DNA of 64,000 bases. Source: Labrenzia sp. VG12 (GTDB lineage Bacteria > Pseudomonadota > Alphaproteobacteria > Rhizobiales > Stappiaceae). The position numbers and the translations under genes are program-made. This document shows positions 1 to 8,652 of the stretch, one piece after another. A model generated the notes under the pieces. The model had not been told where the DNA came from. It made no database searches and worked only from the letters and a program-made list of their open reading frames with translations. Location: the NCBI RefSeq assembly GCF_002237595.1, contig NZ_CP022529.1, positions 3,906,001-3,970,000 of the forward strand. Reading direction: 5' to 3'. Position 1 is the stretch's first letter, and every line of letters starts with the position of its first letter.

Positions 1-68
1 TTGCAACCCTATTGAACTTCAGGACATGGACTGACAAATTCCTGTCAGCTGCACTTTCGGAGGGAAAA

Positions 69-1814
69 ATGAAACATCATCTGAGATCCGCCTTTGCCGC
101 CGTGTCATTCGCCGCGGCATTGGCCATCGGGACAGCGCTTCCAGCCTCGGCCCAGGACGCACCGATCTATTCCCTCAAGGACCGGTTCCAGCCGGTGGCC
201 GCCCGGCACGGCATGGTCGCCAGCCAGGAAGCCGTGGCAACCGGGGTCGGTGTCGACATCCTGAAAAAGGGCGGCAATGCCGTTGATGCCGCCATTGCCA
301 CCGGATTTGCGCTCGCCGTCACCTTGCCTCGCGCGGGCAATCTCGGCGGCGGCGGTTTCATGATGATCCACCTCGCCGACAGCGGCGAGACCAAGGCGCT
401 CGACTACCGCGAAAAGGCTCCTGCGGCCGCGTTCAAGGATATGTTCCTGGGGGACGATGGCGAGCCGGACAATCAGAAGTCCCGGTTCTCCGGGCTGGCG
501 GTCGGTGTTCCCGGCACTGTTGCCGGTTTCGCCGAGGCTTTTGAAAAACATGGCAGCGGCAATCTGAGCTGGGCCGATCTTGTAGCGCCTGCAATAGCGC
601 TTGCCGAATACGGTATCCAGGTAACGCCTGACCTCTCCGCCTCCCTGACATCCGCCTCCAAACGTCTTTTGAAGGACCCGGCATCCCGGGCAACCTTCTA
701 CAAGACCGGTGGCCTGCCATATCTTCCGGGAGAAACCCTGGCCCAAAAAGACCTGGCCGTAACGCTGCGGCTTATTGCCGAAAAGGGCGCCGACGGCTTC
801 TACAAGGGCGAGACGGCGGACAAGATCGCTCAAAAGGTCCAGGACGCCGGCGGCGGCATGACTGTCGAGGATCTTGCCGGCTATGCACCGGTCTGGCGCG
901 AGCCGGTCGCCGGCAGCTACCGGGGTTACGACATTGCCTCGATGCCGCCGCCGTCTTCGGGTGGCGTTCACATTGTCCAGATCCTGAACATGCTGGAAAC
1001 CTTTCCCCTTGAAGAATATGGCCTCAACTCCGCCGACAGCATCCATGTCATGGCGGAAGCCATGCGCCGCGCCTATGCGGACCGGTCGAAATTCCTGGGC
1101 GATCCGGATTTTGTCGAGATCCCCGTCAAGGGCCTGACGGCGCGCGATTATGCTGCCGAACTGGTCAAGACCATCCGCATGGATGCGGCCACGCCGTCCG
1201 TCGACGTTAAACCGGGCGACCCATATCCTTATGAAAGCAATGAAACGACGCATTTTTCGGTGGTCGATAAGGACGGCAATGCGGTTTCCAACACCTACAC
1301 GCTGAACTTTTCCTACGGTGTCGGACTGACCGCCGACGGTACCGGGGTTCTGCTCAACAACGAGCTCGACGACTTTTCCGCCAAGCCCGGTGTACCGAAT
1401 GCCTATGGCCTGGTCGGCGGCACGGCAAACGCGGTGGAAGGCAACAAGCGGCCGCTCTCGTCCATGAGCCCGACGCTGGTTTTCAAGGATGGCGATCTCT
1501 ATCTCGCCACCGGCTCGCCGGGCGGCAGCCGTATCATCACGACCACCTTGCAGATCATTCTGAACGTGATCGACCACGACATGAATATTGCCGAGGCGAC
1601 GGCCGCACCGCGTATTCACAATCAGTGGCTGCCGGATGAAATCCGCATCGAGGAAGGCCTGTCGCCGGACACGATCCGACTGCTGGAGCAACGCGGCCAC
1701 AAGATCGCGGTCAAGAATGCCATGGGCTCGACCCAATCCATCATGAAGGTGGACGGGCTGTTGGCAGGTGCCTCCGATCCGCGCCGGCCCGGTGCACTGA
1801 CCGCTGGATATTAA
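69..1814 (+). CDS. ggt: Gamma-glutamyltransferase, periplasmic
   Basis: Cleaves the gamma-glutamyl bond of glutathione and related peptides, transferring it to water or amino acids in the periplasm. The 581-residue product has a signal peptide (about residues 1-28, ending ALPASA-Q). It also has the autoprocessing motif NETTHFSVVD, whose first Thr (about residue 393) should be the nucleophile that becomes the N-terminus of the small subunit. The small-subunit motifs PLSSMSPT and GSPGGSRIIT and the C-terminal DLTAGY-like end (ALTAGY) match the E. coli enzyme closely. I chose ATG 69 because AGGGAAAA precedes it and the signal peptide starts there; an in-frame ATG at 12 would add 19 residues with no good ribosome site. 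The stop overlaps the stop of the convergent neighbour in a TTAA. Confidence 0.95.
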   Translation: MKHHLRSAFAAVSFAAALAIGTALPASAQDAPIYSLKDRFQPVAARHGMVASQEAVATGVGVDILKKGGNAVDAAIATGFALAVTLPRAGNLGGGGFMMIHLADSGETKALDYREKAPAAAFKDMFLGDDGEPDNQKSRFSGLAVGVPGTVAGFAEAFEKHGSGNLSWADLVAPAIALAEYGIQVTPDLSASLTSASKRLLKDPASRATFYKTGGLPYLPGETLAQKDLAVTLRLIAEKGADGFYKGETADKIAQKVQDAGGGMTVEDLAGYAPVWREPVAGSYRGYDIASMPPPSSGGVHIVQILNMLETFPLEEYGLNSADSIHVMAEAMRRAYADRSKFLGDPDFVEIPVKGLTARDYAAELVKTIRMDAATPSVDVKPGDPYPYESNETTHFSVVDKDGNAVSNTYTLNFSYGVGLTADGTGVLLNNELDDFSAKPGVPNAYGLVGGTANAVEGNKRPLSSMSPTLVFKDGDLYLATGSPGGSRIITTTLQIILNVIDHDMNIAEATAAPRIHNQWLPDEIRIEEGLSPDTIRLLEQRGHKIAVKNAMGSTQSIMKVDGLLAGASDPRRPGALTAGY

Positions 1815-2374
1815 GGCTCCCCGGCCGGGCCCTTCTTGAGACCACTGGTGCTGTCGAGATCTCTGAGATGCTGGAAGAAGCTCTCGGCAGCCACCGCCAG
1901 GAAGGAAACCAGCAGCACCCCGATATAGGTGGAGTGCTCCAGCAGCTCCGCCCGATCACCAACGATCACGTCGAAGATGATGAAGCCGAGAAAGACGACG
2001 ATCGAAGCCGTGATCGCCAGATCCGTCCGGTAGGCGACACCGGGTTTGCCCTGGACAAGACGAAGACCTGCCACGACGAAAAAGCCTGCGGCAGCAAATT
2101 CGACGATACCCGCAAAGATCAGCGTCGCCTTGATATACTCCGGGCTCCACATCAGCTTTTCAAAATACATCGTGAACTTTTCGACGCGGTGATTGCCCCA
2201 CCAGCGCACAACACCGAGATCCTGGCGCGCAAAGAACTTGTCGAGTGCGTTCAGCACCCAGAAGAAGAACCAGAAGGTAATGACAACGGCGGTGATGGGT
2301 TGTCGAAGGACGGCCATGGCAAACTCAATCACTAGAAAAACCAAAGGTAGCTGGCCGCTTGATAACAACAACAT
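1811..2374 (-). CDS. Multi-span membrane protein of unknown function
   Basis: The product of about 187 residues has four likely membrane spans: residues 8-20, 28-42, 82-105 and 120-135, with a further hydrophobic stretch near 150-160. Between the second and third spans it carries a charged, tryptophan-containing loop (VVRWWGNHRVEKFTMYFEKL). I recognise no family. An internal ATG at 2317 (MAVLRQ) is an alternative start; neither start has a strong ribosome site. It stands alone, convergent with ggt, and its stop overlaps the ggt stop. Confidence 0.6.
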   Translation of the reverse strand: MLLLSSGQLPLVFLVIEFAMAVLRQPITAVVITFWFFFWVLNALDKFFARQDLGVVRWWGNHRVEKFTMYFEKLMWSPEYIKATLIFAGIVEFAAAGFFVVAGLRLVQGKPGVAYRTDLAITASIVVFLGFIIFDVIVGDRAELLEHSTYIGVLLVSFLAVAAESFFQHLRDLDSTSGLKKGPAGEP

Positions 2375-2471
2375 CTTGAAACTTGGTTAGGGCAAAACGG
2401 GGTGTTTCACCCGATCCGTATCTAAACCGGCTGCCTCTCGCCAGCCGTGCCAGATGCGGAGCGGAATCGGC

Positions 2472-3029
2472 TCAGTCCAGCAGTGTCACCAGTGAGGCAA
2501 ACCGGCGATCCAGTGCCATGCGCTCTTCCGCCGTCATTTCCGGCCAGACAATCTGGCTGCCGATATAGGCTGCATATTCGATCCGGGCGATGTCCCGGGC
2601 CAGATCCGGCTCATGTCCCCGCGCCTCATAAAGATCGGCGACAAATCCGGTGCGCAGCTCGTCCACCTCACGCACCACACCTGCCGCCACCCTGTTTGAT
2701 TGCGCGAACTGGCGCACGGCCCGCTCCAGGTCGTGATCGAGACGGTTGGCCATGCTGGAAAGCTTTGCTGTTCTTGCGTCCGGCTCTTCGGCCATCGTCG
2801 CCTCGGCGACATCCAGCGTATGCCGCTGTTTCCACGCCTGCATCAGCGCCGCGACAAAGGCATCATGGTCCTTGAAATGATGATAGAACGACCCCCGCGT
2901 GCGCTCAGCGCGCACGCACAGGGCTTCCACCGTCAGGCCGGCTAGCCCCTCGCCGGCCAACTGGGACAATCCAAGGTCCAGCCAGTCCGTTTTGCCAAAG
3001 CGTTTTTTCAGCTCACACCACTCCGCCAA
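2472..3029 (-). CDS. TetR family transcriptional regulator
   Basis: DNA-binding repressor of about 185 residues. The N-terminal helix-turn-helix (about residues 20-60) has the usual TetR ending: TVEALCVRAERTRGSFYHHFKDHDAF. The C-terminal part is the variable ligand and dimer domain. The probable start is TTG at 3029, because no ATG or GTG occurs in frame before the helix-turn-helix. The gene begins 17 bases after the start of the stop codon of the membrane gene upstream on the same strand (3013-3384), so the two are almost certainly co-transcribed. The inverted repeat at 3397-3420 in front of that operon is its likely operator, giving autoregulation. Confidence 0.88.
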   Translation of the reverse strand: MAEWCELKKRFGKTDWLDLGLSQLAGEGLAGLTVEALCVRAERTRGSFYHHFKDHDAFVAALMQAWKQRHTLDVAEATMAEEPDARTAKLSSMANRLDHDLERAVRQFAQSNRVAAGVVREVDELRTGFVADLYEARGHEPDLARDIARIEYAAYIGSQIVWPEMTAEERMALDRRFASLVTLLD

Positions 3030-3384
3030 TGAGCCCCAGAAGCATGATCGGCAGAAACAGCCATCCCTGGGGCATGTGACTGTATTTCTGCTTCTTCAGC
3101 GGCGGCACCACAAGCCCCAGAAGACAAAAGGAAGCAACAAGGGCCGTCGCCACCCAGCCAAGATCGAGGCTGGATGGTCGCAGCCCGGCGAAAAGGAACA
3201 TCACCGCAATCATGCCCAGCACGATCGTGACAATGTGCCAGCAGTAATAGGCGACATATTTCGGCACAGGCTTGAGGTCTGAGGCCTTCAGCAAGGGAAC
3301 GGCAATCGCGCGCCCGCCTGCGAAAGTGTGGATGAGGCACACTGCCAGGGACAGAACCGCCGCACTCAGGAACAGGATATTCAT
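3013..3384 (-). CDS. Small four-span membrane protein, TetR-controlled
   Basis: The 123-residue protein has four likely spans (about residues 3-20, 45-65, 75-95 and 105-122) and short loops such as KASDLKPVPKYVAYYCWH. I do not recognise a family. The ATG at 3384 is chosen because GGGGGTGGG lies just upstream and the first span begins at once. A much longer open frame exists upstream but runs antisense to the ThuA-like gene and is not credible. The gene leads an operon with a TetR repressor, so it is probably the repressor's target. Confidence 0.7.
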   Translation of the reverse strand: MNILFLSAAVLSLAVCLIHTFAGGRAIAVPLLKASDLKPVPKYVAYYCWHIVTIVLGMIAVMFLFAGLRPSSLDLGWVATALVASFCLLGLVVPPLKKQKYSHMPQGWLFLPIMLLGLIGGVV

Positions 3385-3396
3385 CAACCCACCCCC

Positions 3397-3420
3397 AAAC
3401 CATACCATATAGTACGGTTT
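3397..3420. promoter_or_regulatory. Candidate TetR operator (24-bp imperfect palindrome)
   Basis: The 24 bases run AAACC...GGTTT and match their own reverse complement at 20 of 24 positions, with a central ATAT-rich core (CCATATAGTACGG). The site ends 13 bases before the start codon of the membrane gene that precedes the TetR gene, where a repressor would block transcription or early elongation. Length and symmetry fit a TetR dimer site. That this particular repressor binds here is inference. Confidence 0.6.
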
Positions 3421-3569
3421 GTAAAACAGCTGCCCTGTAGCTTCAATGCGGCGTGCGGTCACGGTTCGATTGACGGGACGAGCAAGTCGGACATCCTGTC
3501 GAATAGCGCCTTTCTTTTGCTTCAGGCGATTGTTCGTTTGACAGCTCAAAAAGCCAGTGATAGCGCTAC

Positions 3570-3583
3570 TCAAAGCGCTTTGA
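3570..3583. promoter_or_regulatory. LacI-type operator palindrome
   Basis: TCAAAGCGCTTTGA is a perfect 14-bp palindrome with the AAAGCGCTTT core typical of LacI/GalR family operators. An 8-bp palindrome, TAGCGCTA, lies at 3561-3568. It sits 63 bases before the ThuA-like start codon, as expected for control of a sugar gene. No LacI gene is present in the window, so the regulator must be elsewhere. Confidence 0.6.
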
Positions 3584-3645
3584 ACTCTTTTACTCAAGCG
3601 CGTCACATCACTATCTGCCAACACCACTTTCAAGGAGAGGCTGAG

Positions 3646-4431
3646 ATGCCGATCAACGCCGTGGTTTGGGGCGAAAACGTCCATGAACAGCACAACAAGG
3701 CCGTCGCTGACACCTATCCGGCTGGTATGCATACCTGTATTGCCGATGCTTTGAACCAGGATCCGGAAATCAACGCCACCACCGCGACCCTTCAGGAGCC
3801 CGACCATGGGCTGACGGCGGAACGGCTGGCCGAGACCGACGTTCTGCTCTGGTGGGGCCACGCCGCCCATGGAGACGTTGCCGACGACGTGGTCGAGCGT
3901 GTCTGCGATGCCGTCTGGTCCGGCATGGGCATGCTGTTCCTGCATTCCGCGCACTTTGCCAAGCCGTTCAAACGCCTGATGGGCGGCCCTTGCAACCTCA
4001 ACTGGCGCGAAGCCGGCGAGCGCGAGCGGCTTTGGGTCACCAGCCGCAATCACCCGATCACAAACGGGCTTCCGGACAGTTTCGAGCTTGAGATGGAGGA
4101 AATGTATGGCGAACCCTTCGGCGTGCCCGAGCCGCTTGAAACCGTCTTCATCAGCTGGTTCCAGGGTGGTGAAGTGTTCCGCTCCGGACTGACCTACAAG
4201 CGGGGCGCGGGCAGCATCTTCTACTTCCGGCCGGGGCACGAAACCTACCCGACCTATCACAATGCCCATGTGCAGCAGGTTCTGAAGAACGGCGTCAAAT
4301 GGGCGTTCAATCCGATGGCCAGGCTTGCCGATCCGAATGCGGCGCCGAATGTGCCTGTTGATGCGGCACCGGAAAAAATCGAGGAACGCGGACCGAAGCT
4401 CCACGCCGAGGGCGAAGAAGGCTTCCGCTGA
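3646..4431 (+). CDS. ThuA-like domain protein
   Basis: The 261-residue protein belongs to the ThuA-like, glutamine-amidotransferase-fold group linked to trehalose and other disaccharide use. It shows MPINAVVWGENVHE at the N-terminus, the VLLWWGHAAHGDV segment, GMGMLFLHSAHF and a late RPGHETYPTYH motif. Such proteins are encoded beside Gfo/Idh/MocA dehydrogenases that make or use 3-keto sugars, as in ThuAB of Sinorhizobium. The start ATG has AAGGAGAGG 6 bases upstream. The next gene, 76 bases on, is such a dehydrogenase, so the pair is likely one transcription unit behind the LacI-type palindrome. The exact substrate cannot be read from sequence. Confidence 0.88.
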   Translation: MPINAVVWGENVHEQHNKAVADTYPAGMHTCIADALNQDPEINATTATLQEPDHGLTAERLAETDVLLWWGHAAHGDVADDVVERVCDAVWSGMGMLFLHSAHFAKPFKRLMGGPCNLNWREAGERERLWVTSRNHPITNGLPDSFELEMEEMYGEPFGVPEPLETVFISWFQGGEVFRSGLTYKRGAGSIFYFRPGHETYPTYHNAHVQQVLKNGVKWAFNPMARLADPNAAPNVPVDAAPEKIEERGPKLHAEGEEGFR

Positions 4432-4507
4432 TCGCAGCACTTGTGAAAAAGGGCCGACCGGAAGACGTCGGCCCACTCGTTCAAAACATGTCCAGGGAGG
4501 CCTTCCG

Positions 4508-5572
4508 ATGACCACATCAACACCGCTCCGCATCCTGATCCTTGGAACCGGCAACATGGCACGCACCCATGCCGCCGCCTTTCAGAAAATCCCGAATGTC
4601 CGTCTGGTGGCAGGCGTTGACCGGCGCGCGGATGTACTGGCGCAGTTCTGTGCCGATTTTGACATCCCGGAGCGTTTCGAGACCCTGGACGAGGCCATCT
4701 CGTGGGGGGCTTTTGACGCTGTGGCCAATGTCACGCCGGATGCGGCCCACCACCCGACGACACTGGCGCTGTTGACTGCCGGGAAACACGTTCTGTGCGA
4801 GAAACCGCTGGCAACCAATGCCGACGACGCCAGAGAAATGGCCGATCTTGCCGCCGGGAAAGGCCTCGTCGGCATGGTCAATCTTAGTTACCGCAATGTC
4901 GCCGTGCTGCAGAAGGCCGCCGAACTGGTTGCCGACGGCGCCATTGGTGCGCTTCGACATTTTGAGGCCTCCTATCTGCAGAGCTGGCTGACCCAGCCGG
5001 CCTGGGGCGACTGGAAAACGCAAGACCAGTGGCTCTGGCGCCTATCAACGGCGCACGGCTCCAAGGGCGTGCTCGGCGATGTCGGCATCCACATTCTGGA
5101 TTTTGCCACCTTTGCCGCCGGCAGCCCGGTCGCGGACCTGTCCTGCCGCCTGAAGACTTTCGACAAGGCGGAAGGCGGCCGGATCGGTGACTATGTGCTC
5201 GACGCCAATGACAGTTTCACGCTGCAGGCGGAACTTGAAAACGGCGCTCTCGGCACCGTCACCGCCACCCGCTTCGCGTCCGGTCACCTCAACGACCTGC
5301 GCCTCAGGCTCTATGGCGACAAGGGCGGACTGGAAGTGCGATTTGAAAAAAATGTCGAAACGCTGAGGATTTGCCGCGACGCGGATCTGAAAGAGGCCAA
5401 CTGGACCGAGCTCGCGGTGCCACCTGTGCCGACGGTTTATGAAAGGTTTGTTGCCGCCATTCGCGATGGCGCCCCGGCCGAACCGGATTTTGAGCATGGC
5501 GCCAGGCTCCAGGTCGCACTTGACCTTGCCGAACGTTCCCATCTGGAAGACGGCAGGTTTCTCAAGGCCTGA
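4508..5572 (+). CDS. Gfo/Idh/MocA family oxidoreductase (ThuB-like)
   Basis: The 354-residue NAD(P)-dependent sugar dehydrogenase has an N-terminal Rossmann fold with ILGTGNMARTHAAAF (about residues 12-26) and the family signature HVLCEKPLATNADDA, whose EKP lysine is catalytic. The C-terminal domain is the mixed-sheet Gfo/Idh/MocA substrate domain with GDVGIHILDFA. The start ATG follows CAGGGAGG. Pairing with a ThuA-like gene suggests oxidation of a disaccharide or polyol at C3, by analogy with ThuB. This is inference, and no sugar ABC transporter is nearby to help identify the substrate. Confidence 0.9.
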   Translation: MTTSTPLRILILGTGNMARTHAAAFQKIPNVRLVAGVDRRADVLAQFCADFDIPERFETLDEAISWGAFDAVANVTPDAAHHPTTLALLTAGKHVLCEKPLATNADDAREMADLAAGKGLVGMVNLSYRNVAVLQKAAELVADGAIGALRHFEASYLQSWLTQPAWGDWKTQDQWLWRLSTAHGSKGVLGDVGIHILDFATFAAGSPVADLSCRLKTFDKAEGGRIGDYVLDANDSFTLQAELENGALGTVTATRFASGHLNDLRLRLYGDKGGLEVRFEKNVETLRICRDADLKEANWTELAVPPVPTVYERFVAAIRDGAPAEPDFEHGARLQVALDLAERSHLEDGRFLKA

Positions 5573-5842
5573 TCGCGGCTGCCCCGGCCTCGCCACCACA
5601 GCGAAACTGCAGCGGAGCCAGGGCCCCGCTGCAGCAAGTTTGGTACTTGAGGCAAAGCAAGAACACGGTCGGGCACGCAGTCTATCAAGCGCCCCTCCGC
5701 ATAATGCCTGATGAGATTACTCCGGAGCCCCTGACACTTCGTTCAGGTTGCATAGTGGGTTTATATCAATTTTTAGAAGAATCTTGAAATAACGCAGGGT
5801 CAGCGCGCTGCAGAGCAACAGTTTCCGTAAAGCGCCACAAAA
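5573..5842. other. Non-coding stretch before the tRNA terminator
   Basis: I see no credible gene here. The first 140 bases are GC-rich and the part after about 5745 is AT-richer. Short open frames on both strands lack ribosome sites and recognisable content. Confidence 0.5.
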
Positions 5843-5848
5843 CAAAAA

Positions 5849-5874
5849 AACCAGCTTTCTTTCGAAAGCTGGTT
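5849..5874 (-). terminator. Intrinsic terminator of tRNA-Gly
   Basis: The 11-bp perfect stem AACCAGCTTTC/GAAAGCTGGTT encloses a 4-base loop. On the minus strand it is followed by a run of seven T. It lies 22 bases beyond the 3' end of the tRNA gene. Confidence 0.85.
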
Positions 5875-5895
5875 TTTCGGGCCATTCGGCCGAAC

Positions 5896-5970
5896 TGGAG
5901 CGGGCGATGGGATTCGAACCCACGACCCCAACCTTGGCAAGGTTGTGCTCTACCCCTGAGCTACACCCGC
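5896..5970 (-). tRNA. tRNA-Gly (anticodon GCC)
   Basis: The minus strand folds as a complete tRNA of 75 bases including an encoded CCA end. The acceptor stem GCGGGTG pairs with CGCCCGC (one U-G pair), the D arm contains TAGCTCAGGGGTAGAGCA, the anticodon loop reads TTGCCAA, and the T arm contains GTGGGTTCGAATCCCAT. The anticodon GCC decodes GGC and GGU glycine codons. A strong terminator follows. Confidence 0.97.
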
Positions 5971-6212
5971 ATAGTGACCGTGTCCTGGGCGGTGACCGCC
6001 CCGGCCTCGGTGGCGCAGTATATGAACTATGCGGAGACGGATTGCAACACCGAAATTGAAGAATTTTTTTTAGCTGTCTTTCTGTGGACTTTTTGTGCAA
6101 ACAAAGCCGTAAATCCGCAGTTTTCTGCCGCTTTTTCAGCACATCACCTCTTGTGAGCGAGGCCCAAATCGCGGTATTGAGCGCGCCAGCACAAATTTTT
6201 CGGAAAAAAATC

Positions 6213-6734
6213 ATGCCGGCAGCACGCGACGACCTCATGGCGTTTTTCAAGGATCTCGGCATCGAGGTCAGCACAGTGGACCACCAGCCCGTCTTCACGG
6301 TCGCCGAATCCGGTGACCTGCATGACCGGATCCCCGGTGGGCATACGAAAAACCTCTTTGTAAAGGACAAGAAGGGCCGCCTATTCCTGATCGTCGCCCT
6401 GCATGACGCGGAAATCGATCTGAAGAAGGTTCATCAGATCATCGGCGCACAGGGTCGGGTGTCCTTCGGCAATGCGGACCTCTTGATGGAGGTGCTTGGG
6501 GTCGAGCCGGGTTCGGTCACGCCGTTCTCACTGATCAATGATCGCGAGGAAAATCGTGTCATTCCGGTATTTGACGCAGCGATGATGCAGCACGAGGTGC
6601 TCAACTATCATCCGCTGAAAAACGATGCCACGACCGCGATTTCGGCTGACGACCTGCTCAAATTCGCAAGAGCCTGTGGTCATGATCCGAAGGTTCTGGC
6701 GGTCAGTGAGGAAGCCAAGGCCGCCGCGCTCTGA
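6213..6734 (+). CDS. Prolyl-tRNA editing protein, YbaK/ProX (ProXp-ala-like)
   Basis: Free-standing trans-editing domain that hydrolyses mischarged aminoacyl-tRNA(Pro), most likely Ala-tRNA(Pro). The 173-residue length and the single YbaK/aaRS-associated domain fit the ProXp-ala group. Visible landmarks are VDHQPVFTVAES, IPGGHTKNLFVKDKKGRL, the LHDAEIDLKKV segment, and GVEPGSVTPFSLIND. The start ATG is weakly preceded by CGGAAA; a GTG at 6153 would add 20 residues and cannot be excluded. It is a single gene between the tRNA-Gly and the CnoX gene. Confidence 0.88.
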   Translation: MPAARDDLMAFFKDLGIEVSTVDHQPVFTVAESGDLHDRIPGGHTKNLFVKDKKGRLFLIVALHDAEIDLKKVHQIIGAQGRVSFGNADLLMEVLGVEPGSVTPFSLINDREENRVIPVFDAAMMQHEVLNYHPLKNDATTAISADDLLKFARACGHDPKVLAVSEEAKAAAL

Positions 6735-6874
6735 GATCTTGCTGGAATTCAGCTTCGAGGCGTTTGTAATTCGACGGTGTTGGCGCCATGTTAGGGCCAA
6801 CACAACCCTTTTGACGACATTCACTTGAGAGCCGGGCATCAGCAATTGCCGGCCGGAAACATTGAGGCGGGCAC

Positions 6875-7864
6875 ATGAGCAACGGCAACTACAGTATCGG
6901 TGGCCAGGTTGGGGGCGGATTTGGTGCCAGCATGGGCGGCGGTTACGGCGGCCAGGGCGGTGGCAATGGCGATGGCGGAGCGCCCACAGGCGGCGGCGAC
7001 CTGGTGTTTGACGTCACCACCCAGAGCTTCATGGCCGACGTTCTGGAAGCCTCCCGCCACCAGCCGGTGATCGTCGATTTCTGGGCACCCTGGTGCGGAC
7101 CGTGCAAGCAGTTGACCCCTGTGATCGAAGCCGCCGTCAACGCGGCCGGCGGGTCGGTCAAACTGGCCAAGATGAACATTGACGAGCATCCGGAAATTGC
7201 CGGTCAGATGGGCATCCAGTCGATCCCGGCCGTCGTCGCCTTCAAGGACGGTCAGCCCGTCGACGGCTTCATGGGCGCTCAGCCTGAAAGCGAGGTCAAG
7301 GCGTTCATTGAAAAGCTCGGCGGCCCCGCCCCTGCCAACCCGTCCGAAGCCTATCTGGAACAGGCAGAGGCGCTGCTCGCGGAAAAGGATTTCGGCCAGG
7401 CGGCACAGCTTTATGGTGCCGTGATGCAGATGGAGCCGGACAATGTCGCGGCGATTGCAGGCCTTGCACAGTGTTACCTCGGCGCCGGCGAAACCGAACG
7501 CGCCCGTCAGGCGCTGGACCTCGTCCCGGAAGAAAAAAGATCCGAAGACGCTTACACGGCGGCCCTTGCCGCGCTTGACCTTGCCGAACAGGCCGCGGCT
7601 CTCGGCGACCTTGCCGACCTGCAGGACCGGATCGCCAAGGACCCGCTCGATTTGCAGGCCCGCTTTGATCTTGCCCTCGGCCTCAACGGCAAGGGCGACA
7701 AGAATGGTGCCGTTGACCAGCTGATCGAGATCGTCCGCCGCGACCGGGACTGGAATGAGGACGGTGCACGCAAGCAGCTCCTGCAGTTTTTTGAAGCCTG
7801 GGGTTTCAAGGATCCGGCCAGTGCCTATGGCCGCCGCAAACTCTCTGCCGTTCTGTTTTCTTGA
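6875..7864 (+). CDS. cnoX: Thioredoxin-TPR co-chaperone, CnoX/YbbN type
   Basis: The 329-residue protein begins with a glycine-rich linker (residues 1-45), followed by a thioredoxin domain with an intact WCGPC active site (Cys74 and Cys77). A C-terminal tetratricopeptide region starts with SEAYLEQAEALLAEKDFGQA and continues with AAIAGLAQCYLGAGETERAR. This architecture is that of CnoX (YbbN), which hands oxidised proteins to chaperones. Unlike the E. coli protein (SQHC), this one has a redox-active CGPC, so it may also be an oxidoreductase. It leads a run of three genes with a Lon-domain protein and a Trm112 protein, with gaps of 83 and 27 bases. Confidence 0.92.
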   Translation: MSNGNYSIGGQVGGGFGASMGGGYGGQGGGNGDGGAPTGGGDLVFDVTTQSFMADVLEASRHQPVIVDFWAPWCGPCKQLTPVIEAAVNAAGGSVKLAKMNIDEHPEIAGQMGIQSIPAVVAFKDGQPVDGFMGAQPESEVKAFIEKLGGPAPANPSEAYLEQAEALLAEKDFGQAAQLYGAVMQMEPDNVAAIAGLAQCYLGAGETERARQALDLVPEEKRSEDAYTAALAALDLAEQAAALGDLADLQDRIAKDPLDLQARFDLALGLNGKGDKNGAVDQLIEIVRRDRDWNEDGARKQLLQFFEAWGFKDPASAYGRRKLSAVLFS

Positions 7865-7947
7865 CGATCGTCGCCGCTGACACACTTAAGGACTGAGACA
7901 AGCCAACGCAGGCATGCTGCAACAACGACAAGAACGAAGGCACTGAA

Positions 7948-8625
7948 ATGCAGGCGGGAAATGCCATTTACGAGACCATCGCGGATCTGCCGCCGGTCCT
8001 GCCCGTGTTTCCGCTGTCCGGCGCCCTGTTGCTGCCCAGGACCCAGCTTCCCCTGAACATCTTCGAGCAGCGCTACATCGACATGATCGACGCAGCGCTC
8101 GCCGGCAACAGACTGATCGGGATGGTTCAACCATTGACCGACCAGCCGTCGGACGACGCTGACAGGCCGGCGCTGGCCAGCGTCGGTTGCGTCGGCCGCC
8201 TCACCTCCTTCCAGGAAACCGGCGACGGCCGCTACCTGATCTCGCTTCAGGGCATTACCCGCTTCAGCCTCGGCAAGGAACGCAAGGTCTATGCGAGCTT
8301 TCGCGAGGTCGAGTGCGACTTCGCGCCCTTTGCTGACGACCTGAAATGCGGCGAGGGCGAAGACGACGTCGATCGAAACGGCCTGTTGAGGACCTTGCGG
8401 GAATATCTTGACGCCAACAATCTGGAAGCCGATTGGGAAAGCGTGACGGAGGCAGAGACCGAGGTGCTGGTCAACGCACTCTGCATGATGTGTCCCTATG
8501 GCCCCCAGGAAAAGCAGGCGCTTCTGGAGGCACGCGACCTCAAGACACGGGCCGAGACCCTGATCGCGATCACCGAGATGGACCTGGCCCGCTCCCAGAA
8601 TGACGGCGGCACCACCCTGCAGTGA
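7948..8625 (+). CDS. LON peptidase substrate-binding domain protein
   Basis: The 225-residue protein consists of a Lon N-terminal (substrate-binding) domain without ATPase or protease. Typical features are LPVFPLSGALLLPRTQLPLNIFEQRYIDMIDAAL at the start of the domain, the VGCVGRLTSFQETGDGRYLISL strand-turn, and a C-terminal helical part. AAGG lies 7 bases before the ATG. It follows the CnoX gene and precedes Trm112, an order common in alphaproteobacteria. Its function is unproven, but a protein-quality role with CnoX is plausible. Confidence 0.9.
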   Translation: MQAGNAIYETIADLPPVLPVFPLSGALLLPRTQLPLNIFEQRYIDMIDAALAGNRLIGMVQPLTDQPSDDADRPALASVGCVGRLTSFQETGDGRYLISLQGITRFSLGKERKVYASFREVECDFAPFADDLKCGEGEDDVDRNGLLRTLREYLDANNLEADWESVTEAETEVLVNALCMMCPYGPQEKQALLEARDLKTRAETLIAITEMDLARSQNDGGTTLQ

Positions 8626-8652
8626 TTGCCGGGACCCTACCGAGAGACTGAC

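Noticed and set aside
105..1736. Long minus-strand open frame opposite ggt (543 codons)
   Set aside because: It lies antisense to a gene with clear family motifs, and its translation is Arg/Gly-rich with no recognisable domain, as expected in GC-rich DNA.
1811..1814. TTAA shared by the stops of ggt and its convergent neighbour
   Set aside because: Short overlapping stops are common between convergent genes and need no special explanation.
3384..3430. Sigma-70 promoter elements overlapping the TetR operator
   Set aside because: TTTACA and TATGGT on the minus strand are only 15 bases apart, too short a spacing to call with confidence.
3385..4566. Upstream extension of the small TetR-linked membrane protein frame
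   Set aside because: It runs antisense to the ThuA-like gene and has no membrane or family content before MNILFLS; the ribosome site at 3384 marks the true start.
5717..6370. Minus-strand frame across the tRNA-Gly gene
   Set aside because: It translates through the tRNA and its terminator and has no family content.
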